DNA of 64,000 bases from Rhabditoides inermis (lineage: Eukaryota > Nematoda > Chromadorea > Rhabditida > Rhabditidae). The notes beneath the pieces were generated by a model. The model saw only the letters and a list, made by a program, of their open reading frames with translations. It had not been told where the DNA came from and ran no database searches. Positions 38,634 to 50,590 of the stretch are shown piece by piece. A program made the position numbers and the translations under genes. How positions within the stretch are numbered: position 1 is the stretch's first letter; each line of letters opens with the position of its first letter. The stretch spans positions 526,001-590,000 of the forward strand of contig CAWZYM010000077.1 of assembly GCA_963966185.1 (NCBI GenBank). Direction: 5' to 3'.

Positions 38634-41600
38634 CACGCAGCACTGTTCTGAATATGCTTGTATTTTGCATTTCAAATGAATTTTTCAATCCAGTACAACA
38701 AAGTAAGCATAATTTGCATGTCAGGGAGATAGAATAGAGTGCTGCAAACAAACTGGAAAGCGGGTTGGTGAAACTGACTTCTTTATTTTATTCACGCAGC
38801 ACTGTTCTGAATATGCTTGTATTTTGCATTTCAAATGAATTTTCCAATCTAGTACAATAAAGTAAGCATAATTTGCATGTCAGGGAGATAGAATAGAGTG
38901 CTGCAAGCAAACTGGAAAGCGGGTTGGTGAAACTGACTTCTTTATTTTATTCGCGCAGCACTGTTCTGAATATGCTTGTATTTTGCATTTCAAATGATGT
39001 TTCCAATCCAGTACGACAAAGTAAGCATAATTTGCATGTCAGGGAGATAGAATAGAGTGCTGCAAACAAACTGGAAAGCGGGTTGGTGAAACTGACTTCT
39101 TTATTTTATTCGCGCAGCACTGTTCTGAATATGCTTGTATTTTGCATTTCAAATGAATTTTCCAATCCAGTACAATAAAGTAAGCATAATTTGCATGTCA
39201 GGGAGATAGAATAGAGTGCTGCGAACAAACTGGAAAGCGGCTTGGTGAAACTGACTTCTTTATTTAATTCACGCAGCAATGTTCTGAATATGCTTGTATT
39301 TTGCATTTCAAATGAATTTTTCAATCCAGTACAATAAAGTAAGCAAAATTTGCATGTCAGGGAGATAGAATAGAGTGCTGCAAACAAACTGGAAAGCGGG
39401 TTGGTGAAACTGATTTCTTTATTTTATTCGCGCAGCACTGTTCTGAATATGCTTGTATTTTGCATTTCAAATGAATTTTCCAATCCAGTACAACAAAGTA
39501 AGCATAATTTGCATGTCAGGGAGATAGAATAGAGTGCTGCAAACAAACTGGAAAGCGGGTTGGTGAAACTGACTTCTTTATTTTATTCACGCAGCACTGT
39601 TCTGAATATGCTTGTATTTTGCATTTCTAATGAATTTTCCAATCCAGTACAATAAAGTAAGCATAATTTGCATGTCAGGGAGATAGAATAGAGTGCTGCA
39701 AACAAACTGGAAAGCGGGTTGGTGAAACTGACTTCTTTATTTTATTCACGCAGCACTGTTCTGAATATGCTTGTATTTTGCATTTCAAATGAATTTTTCA
39801 ATCCAGTACAATAAAGTAAGCAAAATTTGCATGTCAGGGAGATAGAATAGAGTGCTGCAAACAAACTGGAAAGCGGGTTGGTGAAACTGACTTCTTTATT
39901 TTATTCGCGCAGCACTGTTCTGAATATGCTTGTATTTTGCATTTCAAATGAATTTTCCAATCCAGTACAACAAAGTAAGCATAATTTGCATGTCAGGGAG
40001 ATAGAATTGAGAATAGAGTGCTGCAAACAAACTGGAAAGCGGGTTGGTGAAACTGACTTCTTTATTTTATTCACGCAGCACTGTTCTGAATATGCTTGTA
40101 TTTTGCATTTCAAATGAATTTTCCAATCTAGTACAATAAAGTAAGCATATATTGCATGTCAGGGAGATAGAATAGAGTGCTGCAAACAAACTGGAAAGCG
40201 GGTTGGTGAAACTGATTTCTTTATTTTATTCGCGCAGCACTGTTCTGAATATGCTTGTATTTTGCATTTCAAATGAATTTTTCAATCCAGTACAACAAAG
40301 TAAGCATAATTTGCATGTCAGGGAGATAGAATAGAGTGCTGCAAACAAACTGGAAAGCGGGTTGGTGAAACTGACTTCTTTATTTTATTCACGCAGCACT
40401 GTTCTGAATATGCTTGTATTTTGCATTTCAAATGAATTTTCCAATCCAGTACAATAAAGTAAGCATAATTTGCATGTCAGGGAGATAGAATAGAGTGCTG
40501 CAAACAAACTGGAAAGCGGGTTGGTGAAACTGACTTCTTTATTTTATTCACGCAGCACTGTTCTGAATATGCTTGTATTTTGCATTTCAAATGAATTTTC
40601 CAATCCAGTACAATAAAGTAAGCATAATTTGCATGTCAGGGAGATATAATAGAGTGCTGCAAACAAACTGGAAAGCGGGTTGGTGAAACTGACTTCTTTA
40701 TTTTATTCACGCAGCACTGTTCTGAATATGCTTGTATTTTGCATTTCAAATGAATTTTTCAATCCAGTACAATAAAGTAAGCAAAATTTGCATGTCAGGG
40801 AGATAGAATAGAGTGCTGCAAACAAACTGGAAAGCGGGTTGGTGAAACTGATTTCTTTATTTTATTCGCGCAGCACTGTTCTGAATATGCTTGTATTTTG
40901 CATTTCAAATGAATTTTCCAATCCAGTACAACAAAGTAAGCATAATTTGCATGTCAGGGAGATAGAATAGAGTGCTGCAAACAAACTGGAAAGCGGGTTG
41001 GTGAAACTGACTTCTTTATTTTATTCACGCAGCACTGTTCTGAATATGCTTGTATTTTGCATTTCAAATGAATTTTCCAATCCAGTACAATAAAGTAAGC
41101 ATAATTTGCATGTCAGGGAGATAGAATAGAGTGCTGCAAACAAACTGGAAAGCGGGTTGGTGAAACTGACTTCTTTATTTTATTCACGCAGCACTGTTCT
41201 GAATATGCTTGTATTTTGCATTTCAAATGAATTTTTCAATCCAGTACAATAAAGTAAGCAAAGTTTGCATGTCAGGGAGATAGAATAGAGTGCTGCAAAC
41301 AAACTGGAAAGCGGGTTGGTGAAACTGACTTCTTTATTTTATTCGCGCAGCACTGTTCTGAATATGCTTGTATTTTGCATTTCAAATGATTTTTCCAATC
41401 CAGTACAACAAATAAAGCATAATTTGCATGTCAGGGAGATAGAATAGAGTGCTGCAAACAAACTGGAAAGCGGGTTGGTGAAACTGACTTCTTTATTTTA
41501 TTCGCGCAGCACTGTTCTGAATATGCTTGTATTTTGCATTTCAAATGAATTTTCCAATCCAGTACAACAAATAAAGCATAATTTGCATGTCAGGGAGATA

Positions 41601-44599
41601 GAATAGAGTGCTGCAAACAAACTGGAGAGCGGGTTGGTGAAACTGACTTCTTTATTTTATTCGCGCAGCACTGTTCTGAATATGCTTGTATTTTGCATTT
41701 CAAATGAATTTTTCAATCCAGTACAACAAAGTAAGCATAATTTGCATGTCAGGGAGATAGAATAGAGTGCTGCAAACAAACTGGAAAGCGGGTTGGTGAA
41801 ACTGACTTCTTTATTTTATTCACGCAGCACTGTTCTGAATATGCTTGTATTTTGCATTTCAAATGAATTTTCCAATCTAGTACAATAAAGTAAGCATAAT
41901 TTGCATGTCAGGGAGATAGAATAGAGTGCTGCAAGCAAACTGGAAAGCGGGTTGGTGAAACTGACTTCTTTATTTTATTCGCGCAGCACTGTTCTGAATA
42001 TGCTTGTATTTTGCATTTCAAATGATGTTTCCAATCCAGTACGACAAAGTAAGCATAATTTGCATGTCAGGGAGATAGAATAGAGTGCTGCAAACAAACT
42101 GGAAAGCGGGTTGGTGAAACTGACTTCTTTATTTTATTCGCGCAGCACTGTTCTGAATATGCTTGTATTTTGCATTTCAAATGAATTTTCCAATCCAGTA
42201 CAATAAAGTAAGCATAATTTGCATGTCAGGGAGATAGAATAGAGTGCTGCGAACAAACTGGAAAGCGGCTTGGTGAAACTGACTTCTTTATTTAATTCAC
42301 GCAGCAATGTTCTGAATATGCTTGTATTTTGCATTTCAAATGAATTTTTCAATCCAGTACAATAAAGTAAGCAAAATTTGCATGTCAGGGAGATAGAATA
42401 GAGTGCTGCAAACAAACTGGAAAGCGGGTTGGTGAAACTGATTTCTTTATTTTATTCGCGCAGCACTGTTCTGAATATGCTTGTATTTTGCATTTCAAAT
42501 GAATTTTCCAATCCAGTACAACAAAGTAAGCATAATTTGCATGTCAGGGAGATAGAATAGAGTGCTGCAAACAAACTGGAAAGCGGGTTGGTGAAACTGA
42601 CTTCTTTATTTTATTCACGCAGCACTGTTCTGAATATGCTTGTATTTTGCATTTCTAATGAATTTTCCAATCCAGTACAATAAAGTAAGCATAATTTGCA
42701 TGTCAGGGAGATAGAATAGAGTGCTGCAAACAAACTGGAAAGCGGGTTGGTGAAACTGACTTCTTTATTTTATTCACGCAGCACTGTTCTGAATATGCTT
42801 GTATTTTGCATTTCAAATGAATTTTTCAATCCAGTACAATAAAGTAAGCAAAATTTGCATGTCAGGGAGATAGAATAGAGTGCTGCAAACAAACTGGAAA
42901 GCGGGTTGGTGAAACTGACTTCTTTATTTTATTCGCGCAGCACTGTTCTGAATATGCTTGTATTTTGCATTTCAAATGAATTTTCCAATCCAGTACAACA
43001 AAGTAAGCATAATTTGCATGTCAGGGAGATAGAATTGAGAATAGAGTGCTGCAAACAAACTGGAAAGCGGGTTGGTGAAACTGACTTCTTTATTTTATTC
43101 ACGCAGCACTGTTCTGAATATGCTTGTATTTTGCATTTCAAATGAATTTTCCAATCTAGTACAATAAAGTAAGCATATATTGCATGTCAGGGAGATAGAA
43201 TAGAGTGCTGCAAACAAACTGGAAAGCGGGTTGGTGAAACTGATTTCTTTATTTTATTCGCGCAGCACTGTTCTGAATATGCTTGTATTTTGCATTTCAA
43301 ATGAATTTTTCAATCCAGTACAACAAAGTAAGCATAATTTGCATGTCAGGGAGATAGAATAGAGTGCTGCAAACAAACTGGAAAGCGGGTTGGTGAAACT
43401 GACTTCTTTATTTTATTCACGCAGCACTGTTCTGAATATGCTTGTATTTTGCATTTCAAATGAATTTTCCAATCCAGTACAATAAAGTAAGCATAATTTG
43501 CATGTCAGGGAGATAGAATAGAGTGCTGCAAACAAACTGGAAAGCGGGTTGGTGAAACTGACTTCTTTATTTTATTCACGCAGCACTGTTCTGAATATGC
43601 TTGTATTTTGCATTTCAAATGAATTTTCCAATCCAGTACAATAAAGTAAGCATAATTTGCATGTCAGGGAGATATAATAGAGTGCTGCAAACAAACTGGA
43701 AAGCGGGTTGGTGAAACTGACTTCTTTATTTTATTCACGCAGCACTGTTCTGAATATGCTTGTATTTTGCATTTCAAATGAATTTTTCAATCCAGTACAA
43801 TAAAGTAAGCAAAATTTGCATGTCAGGGAGATAGAATAGAGTGCTGCAAACAAACTGGAAAGCGGGTTGGTGAAACTGATTTCTTTATTTTATTCGCGCA
43901 GCACTGTTCTGAATATGCTTGTATTTTGCATTTCAAATGAATTTTCCAATCCAGTACAACAAAGTAAGCATAATTTGCATGTCAGGGAGATAGAATAGAG
44001 TGCTGCAAACAAACTGGAAAGCGGGTTGGTGAAACTGACTTCTTTATTTTATTCACGCAGCACTGTTCTGAATATGCTTGTATTTTGCATTTCAAATGAA
44101 TTTTCCAATCCAGTACAATAAAGTAAGCATAATTTGCATGTCAGGGAGATAGAATAGAGTGCTGCAAACAAACTGGAAAGCGGGTTGGTGAAACTGACTT
44201 CTTTATTTTATTCACGCAGCACTGTTCTGAATATGCTTGTATTTTGCATTTCAAATGAATTTTTCAATCCAGTACAATAAAGTAAGCAAAGTTTGCATGT
44301 CAGGGAGATAGAATAGAGTGCTGCAAACAAACTGGAAAGCGGGTTGGTGAAACTGACTTCTTTATTTTATTCGCGCAGCACTGTTCTGAATATGCTTGTA
44401 TTTTGCATTTCAAATGATTTTTCCAATCCAGTACAACAAATAAAGCATAATTTGCATGTCAGGGAGATAGAATAGAGTGCTGCAAACAAACTGGAAAGCG
44501 GGTTGGTGAAACTGACTTCTTTATTTTATTCGCGCAGCACTGTTCTGAATATGCTTGTATTTTGCATTTCAAATGAATTTTCCAATCCAGTACAACAAA
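38634..44599 (+). repeat. Tandem higher-order duplication, 3028-bp offset
   Basis: About 38,670-41,570 matches about 41,698-44,598 at 3028 bp, which is 19 monomers plus the 7-bp TTGAGAA-type insertion carried in each unit (near 40,007 and 43,035). Shared rare markers include CACGCAATGTTC near 39,274 and 42,302, CATTTCTAATG near 39,625 and 42,653, and GAGATATAATAG near 40,644 and 43,672. The match starts between 38,634 (CACG versus CGCG) and 38,681. It ends at CAAATAAAGC (41,571) versus CAAAGTAAGC (44,599). The two copies appear nearly identical, so this is recent. Confidence 0.92.
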
Positions 44600-47500
44600 G
44601 TAAGCATAATTTGCATGTCAGGGAGATAGAATAGAGTGCTGCAAACAAACTGGAAAGCGGGTTGGTGAAACTGACTTCTTTATTTTATTCGCGCAGCACT
44701 GTTCTTGAATATGCTTGTATTTTGCATTTCAAATGAATTTTTCAATCCAGTACAATAAAGTAAACAAAATTTGCATGTCAGGGAGATAGAAAAGAGTGCT
44801 GCAAACAAACTGGAAAGCGGGTTGGTGAAACTGATTTCTTTATTTTATTCGCGCAGCACTGTTCTGAATATGCTTGTATTTTGCATTTCAAATGAATTTT
44901 CCAATCCAGTACAACAAAGTAAGCATAATTTGCATGTCAGGGAGATAGAATAGAGTGCTGCAAACAAACTGGAAAGCGGGTTGGTGAAACTGACTTCTTT
45001 ATTTTATTCACGCAGCACTGTTCTGAATATGCTTGTATTTTGCATTTCAAATGAATTTTCCAATCCAGTACAACAAAGTAAGCATAATTTGCATGTCAGG
45101 GAGATAGAATAGAGTGCTGCAAACAAACTGGAAAGCGGGTTGGTGAAACTGACTTCTTTATTTTATTCGCGCAGCACTGTTCTTGAATATGCTTGTATTT
45201 TGCATTTCAAATGAATTTTTCAATCCAGTACAATAAAGTAAGCAAAATTTGCATGTCAGGGAGATAGAAAAGAGTGCTGCAAACAAACTGGAAAGCGGGT
45301 TGGTGAAACTGATTTCTTTATTTTATTCGCGCAGCACTGTTCTGAATATGCTTGTATTTTGCATTTCAAATGAATTTTTCAATCCAGTACAATAATGTAA
45401 GCAAAATTTGCATGTCAGGGAGATAGAATAGAGTGCTGCAAACAAACTGGAAAGCGGGTTGGTGAAACTGACTTCTTTATTTTATTCACGCAGCACTGTT
45501 CTGAATATGCTTGTATTTTGCATTTCAAATGAATTTTTCAATCCAGTACAATAATGTAAGCAAAATTTGCATGTCAGGGAGATAGAATAGAGTGCTGCAA
45601 ACAAACTGGAAAGCGGGTTGGTGAAACTGACTTCTTTATTTTATTCACGCAGCACTGTTCTGAATATGCTTGTATTTTGCATTTCAAATGAATTTTTCAA
45701 TCCAGTACAATAAAGTAAGCAAAGTTTGCATGTCAGGGAGATAGAATAGAGTGCTGCAAACAAACTGGAAAGCGGGTTGGTGAAACTGACTTCTTTATTT
45801 TATTCGCGCAGCACTGTTCTGAATATGCTTGTATTTTGCATTTCAAATGAATTTTTCAATCCAGTACAATAAAGTAAGCAAAATTTGCATGTCAGGGAGA
45901 TAGAAAAGAGTGCTGCAAACAAACTGGAAAGCGGGTTGGTGAAACTGATTTCTTTATTTTATTCGCGCAGCACTGTTCTGAATATGCTTGTATTTTGCAT
46001 TTCAAATGATGTTTCCAATCCAGTACGACAAAGTAAGCATAATTTGCATGTCAGGGAGATAGAATAGAGTGCTGCGAACAAACTGGAAAGCGGCTTGGTG
46101 AAACTGAATTCTTTATTTTATTCACGCAGCACTGTTCTGAATATGCTTGTATTTTGCATTTCAAATGAATTTTTCAATCCAGTACAATAATGTAAGCAAA
46201 ATTTGCATGTCAGGGAGATAGAATAGAGTGCTGCAAACAAACTGGAAAGCGGGTTGGTGAAACTGACTTCTTTATTTTATTCACGCAGCACTGTTCTGAA
46301 TATGCTTGTATTTTGCATTTCAAATGAATTTTTCAATCCAGTACAATAAAGTAAGCAAAGTTTGCATGTCAGGGAGATAGAATAGAGTGCTGCAAACAAA
46401 CTGGAAAGCGGGTTGGTGAAACTGACTTCTTTATTTTATTCGCGCAGCACTGTTCTGAATATGCTTGTATTTTGCATTTCAAATGAATTTTCCAATCCAG
46501 TACAACAAAGTAAGCATAATTTGCATGTCAGGGAGATAGAATAGAGTGCTGCAAACAAACTGGAATGCGGGTTGGTGAAACTGACTTCTTTATTTTATTC
46601 ACGCAGCACTGTTCTGAATATGCTTGTATTTTGCATTTCAACTGATTTTTCCAATCCAGTACGACAAAGTAAGCATAATTTGCATGTCAGGGAGATAGAA
46701 TAGAGTGCTGCAAACAAACTGGAAAGCGGGTTGGTGAAACTGACTTCTTTATTTTATTCACGCAGCACTGTTCTGAATATGCTTGTATTTTGCATTTCAA
46801 ATGAATTTTTCAATCCAGTACAACAAATAAAGCATAATTTGCATGTCAGGGAGATAGAATAGAGTGCTGCAAACAAACTGGAAAGCGGGTTGGTGAAACT
46901 GACTTCTTTATTTTATTCACGCAGCACTGTTCTGAATATGCTTGTATTTTGCATTTCAAATGAATTTTCCAATCCAGTACAACAAATAAAGCATAATTTG
47001 CATGTCAGGGAGATAGAATAGAGTGCTGCAAACAAACTGGAAAGCGGGTTGGTGAAACTGACTTCTTTATTTTATTCACGCAGCACTGTTCTGAATATGC
47101 TTGTATTTTGCATTTCAAATGAATTTTTCAATCCAGTACGACAAAGTAAGCATAATTTGCATGTCAGGGAGAGAGAATAGAGTGCTGCAAACAAACTGGA
47201 AAGCGGGTTGGTGAAACTGACTTCTTTATTTTATTCACGCAGCACTGTTCTGAATATGCTTGTATTTTGCATTTCAAATGAATTTTTCAATCCAGTACGA
47301 CAAAGTAAGCATAATTTGCATGTCAGGGAGATAGAATAGAGTGCTGCAAACAAACTGGAAAGCGGGTTGGTGAAACTGACTTCTTTATTTTATTCACGCA
47401 GCACTGTTCTGAATATGCTTGTATTTTGCATTTCAAATGAATTTTTCAATCCAGTACAACAAATAAAGCATAATTTGCATGTCAGGGAGATAGAATAGAG

Positions 47501-48507
47501 TGCTGCAAACAAACTGGAAAGCGGGTTGGTGAAACTGACTTCTTTATTTTATTCGCGCAGCACTGTTCTGAATATGCTTGTATTTTGCATTTCAAATGAA
47601 TTTTTCAATCCAGTACAATAAAGTAAGCAAAATTTGCATGTCAGGGAGATAGAATAGAGTGCTGCAAACAAACTGGAAAGCGGGTTGGTGAAACTGATTT
47701 CTTTATTTTATTCGCGCAGCACTGTTCTGAATATGCTTGTATTTTGCATTTCAAATGAATTTTCCAATCCAGTACAACAAAGTAAGCATAATTTGCATGT
47801 CAGGGAGATAGAATAGAGTGCTGCAAACAAACTGGAAAGCGGGTTGGTGAAACTGACTTCTTTATTTTAATCGCGCAGCACTGTTCTGAATATGCTTGTA
47901 TTTTGCATTTCAAATGAATTTTTCAATCCAGTACAATAAAGTAAGCATAATTTGCATGTCAGGGAGATAGAATAGAGTGCTGCAAACAAACTGGAAAGCG
48001 GGTTGGTGAAACTGACTTCTTTATTTTATTCGCGCAGCACTGTTCTGAATATGCTTGTATTTTGCATTTCAAATGATGTTTCCAATCCAGTACGACAAAG
48101 TAAGCATAATTTGCATGTCAGGGAGATAGAATAGAGTGCTGCGAACAAACTGGAAAGCGGCTTGGTGAAACTGACTTCTTTATTTTATTCACGCAGCACT
48201 GTTCTGAATATGCTTGTATTTTGCATTTCAAATGAATTTTTCAATCCAGTACAATAATGTAAGCAAAATTTGCATGTCAGGGAGATAGAATAGAGTGCTG
48301 CAAACAAACTGGAAAGCGGGTTGGTGAAACTGATTTCTTTATTTTATTCGCGCAGCACTGTTCTGAATATGCTTGTATTTTGCATTTCAAATGAATTTTC
48401 CAATCCAGTACAACAAAGTAAGCATAATTTGCATGTCAGGGAGATAGAATAGAGTGCTGCAAACAAACTGGAAAGCGGGTTGGTGAAACTGACTTCTTTA
48501 TTTTATT
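44600..48507 (+). repeat. Satellite segment left of element B copy 1 (about 24.5 monomers)
   Basis: Satellite only, rich in TTTTTCAAT and ACAACAAATAAAGC forms. A +1 form, TTCTTGAATATG, occurs near 44,704 and 45,182 and later recurs just right of element B. ACAATAATGTAAGC occurs near 45,392, 45,550, 46,185 and 48,250. The two monomers before the element (GATTTC, then GACTTC) are the same as those preceding every other element B copy. Confidence 0.92.
48500..48507 (+). repeat. Left target-site duplication of element B copy 1
   Basis: ATTTTATT, matched at 48909-48916. The same pair flanks copy 2 (50182-50189, 50591-50598), copy 3 (54568-54575, 54977-54984) and copy 4 (59752-59759, 60161-60168). 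Confidence 0.88.
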
Positions 48508-48617
48508 TAGAGACCGCCAGTGGGCGGAGCTTATTGTGTCGCAGAAATTTGAATATTGACAACATGATGCCGTGAGATGCGGTTCGCACCATTTGAAAGA
48601 GCGCGAAAAGTTGTATA

Positions 48618-48636
48618 AGCTGTATAAGTTACAGCT
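48618..48636. other. Hairpin in element B (copy 1)
   Basis: Perfect 7-bp arms AGCTGTA and TACAGCT around a 5-nt loop, next to a short direct repeat (TGTATAAGC, TGTATAAGT). Present in all four copies. Confidence 0.7.
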
Positions 48637-48683
48637 CACGGGATGATGTTGTCCCTAATCAAAATTTACAAAATACGTGATTG

Positions 48684-48691
48684 TGACGTCA
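48684..48691. promoter_or_regulatory. TGACGTCA palindrome (CRE-type motif), element B copy 1
   Basis: Exact 8-bp motif, extended here to GTGACGTCAC. The same octamer is in element A. Motif only; no evidence of activity. Confidence 0.35.
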
Positions 48692-48716
48692 CACCCCACT
48701 GTAAAAAAGGGGTGTG
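48690..48716. other. Hairpin in element B overlapping the TGACGTCA site (copy 1)
   Basis: Perfect 8-bp arms CACACCCC (48690-48697) and GGGGTGTG (48709-48716) around an 11-nt loop ending in an A run. The left arm begins inside the TGACGTCA motif at 48684-48691. Present in all four copies. Confidence 0.75.
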
Positions 48717-48908
48717 GCCTATCTTCAGTGACTCTCTGAATGCGACATCGCGCCCTCGGAAGCGCGCGCTTTTGATGCGCGTAGATCAAAAACAAGACAT
48801 CTAAACGCTACAAACGATAACTTATTGAAATCTACTACAATAACTGAATATAAATATATAACTAATGTTTTCAATAAGCTCTTTTGAAAATATAGGTGAC
48901 GGTCTCTA

Positions 48909-48916
48909 ATTTTATT
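48909..48916 (+). repeat. Right target-site duplication of element B copy 1
   Basis: Second copy of ATTTTATT. The satellite resumes at consensus position 21 and continues CGCGCAGCACTG, with the +1 form TTCTTGAATATG in that monomer. Confidence 0.88.
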
Positions 48917-50189
48917 CGCGCAGCACTGTTCTTGAATATGCTTGTATTTTGCATTTCAAATGAATTTTTCAATCCAGTACAATAAAGTAAGCAAAATTTG
49001 CATGTCAGGGAGATAGAAAAGAGTGCTGCAAACAAACTGGAAAGCGGGTTGGTGAAACTGATTTCTTTATTTTATTCGCGCAACACTGTTCTGAATATGC
49101 TTGTATTTTGCATTTCAAATGAATTTTCCAATCCAGTACAACAAAGTAAGCATAATTTGCATGTCAGGGAGATAGAATAGAGTGCTGCAAACAAACTGGA
49201 AAGCGGGTTGGTGAAACTGACTTCTTTATTTTATTCACGCAGCACTGTTCTGAATATGCTTGTATTTTGCATTTCAACTGATTTTTCCAATCCAGTACGA
49301 CAAAGTAAGCATAATTTGCATGTCAGGGAGATAGAATAGAGTGCTGCAAACAAACTGGAAAGCGGGTTGGTGAAACTGACTTCTTTATTTTATTCACGCA
49401 GCACTGTTCTGAATATGCTTGTATTTTGCATTTCAAATGAATTTTCCAATCCAGTACAACAAAGTAAGCATAATTTGCATGTCAGGGAGATAGAATAGAG
49501 TGCTGCAAACAAACTGGAAAGCGGGTTGGTGAAACTGACTTCTTTATTTTATTCACGCAGCACTGTTCTGAATATGCTTGTATTTTGCATTTCAAATGAA
49601 TTTTCCAATCCAGTACGACAAAGTAAGCATGATTTGCATGTCAGGGATATAGAAAAGAGTGCTGCAAACAAACTGGAAAGCGGGTTGGTGAAACTGATTT
49701 CTTTATTTTATTCACGCAGCACTGTTCTGAATATGCTTGTATTTTGCATTTCAAATGAATTTTTCAATCCAGTACAACAAATAAAGCATAATTTGCATGT
49801 CAGGGAGATAGAATAGAGTGCTGCAAACAAACTGGAAAGCGGGTTGGTGAAACTGACTTCTTTATTTTATTCGCGCAGCACTGTTCTGAATATGCTTGTA
49901 TTTTGCATTTCAAATGAATTTTTCAATCCAGTACAATAAAGTAAGCAAAATTTGCATGTCAGGGAGATAGAATAGAGTGCTGCAAACAAACTGGAAAGCG
50001 GGTTGGTGAAACTGATTTCTTTATTTTATTCGCGCAGCACTGTTCTGAATATGCTTGTATTTTGCATTTCAAATGAATTTTCCAATCCAGTACAACAAAG
50101 TAAGCATAATTTGCATGTCAGGGAGATAGAATAGAGTGCTGCAAACAAACTGGAAAGCGGGTTGGTGAAACTGACTTCTTTATTTTATT
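48909..50189 (+). repeat. Satellite segment between element B copies 1 and 2 (8 monomers)
   Basis: The B1-to-B2 distance of 1682 bp equals 8 monomers (1272) plus 409 (element and duplication) plus 1, the extra T of TTCTTGAATATG near 48,930. The monomer after next has CGCAACACTG (near 49,079), a private change also seen after copies 2 and 3 but not copy 4. Near 49,626-49,654 a monomer reads AAGCATGATTTGC and GGGATATAG. The minus- and plus-strand frames here are by-products of the repeat. Confidence 0.92.
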
Positions 50190-50590
50190 TAGAGACCGCC
50201 AGTAGGCGGAGCTTATTGTGTCGCAGAAATTTGAATATTGACAACATGATGCCGTGAGATGCGGTTCGCACCATTTGAAAGAGCGCGAAAAGTTGTATAA
50301 GCTGTATAAGTTACAGCTCACGGGATGATGTTGTCCCTAATCAAAATTTACAAAATACGTGATTGTGACGTCACACCCCACTGTAAAAAAGGGGTGTGGC
50401 CTATCTTCAGTGACTCTCTGAATGCGACATCGCGCCCTCGGAAGCGCGCGCTTTTGATGCGCGTAGATCAAAAACAAGACATCTAAACGCTACAAACGAT
50501 AACTTATTGAAATCTACTACAATAACTGAATATAAATATATAACTAATGTTTTCAATAAGCTCTTTTGAAAATATAGGTGACGGTCTCTA
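50190..50590. mobile_element. Element B copy 2 (401 bp)
   Basis: Same ends, length, orientation and 8-bp duplication as copy 1. The one difference I found is A at 50204 where copies 1, 3 and 4 have G. This breaks one pair of the left-end mini-hairpin loop region and accounts for the His-to-Tyr change in the chance minus-strand frame. Confidence 0.9.
50366..50373. promoter_or_regulatory. TGACGTCA palindrome (CRE-type motif), element B copy 2
   Basis: Exact 8-bp motif at the same offset as in copy 1. Motif only. Confidence 0.35.

Larger units (their letters stand above)
48508..48908. mobile_element. Element B copy 1: 401-bp non-autonomous hAT-like MITE
   Basis: A 401-bp insertion with inverted ends TAGAGACCGCCA and TGACGGTCTCTA (11 of 12 positions pair). 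It is flanked by an 8-bp direct repeat ATTTTATT at 48500-48507 and 48909-48916, matching satellite positions 21-28. An 8-bp duplication with a TAGAG start fits the hAT superfamily (ends beginning YARNG). No transposase fragment is visible, so it is non-autonomous. The interior has a terminal mini-hairpin (CCGCC AGTG GGCGG), hairpins at 48618-48636 and 48690-48716, the palindrome AAGCGCGCGCTT and a TGACGTCA site. The 67-codon minus-strand frame at 48436-48639 crosses the element/satellite boundary and is chance. Boundaries are seen; hAT assignment is inference from ends and duplication length. Confidence 0.9.

Noticed and set aside
48581..48591. Pol III B-box (GGTTCGCACCA) in element B, suggesting a SINE
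   Set aside because: It matches the B-box at about 8 of 11 positions. There is no convincing A-box at the usual spacing and no A-rich tail. The inverted ends and 8-bp target duplication show a DNA transposon.
48436..48639. 67-codon minus-strand frame (copies at 50118, 54504, 59688) as a transposase remnant of element B
   Set aside because: Half lies in the satellite and half in the element's end. It has no transposase motif and recurs only because the block was duplicated.
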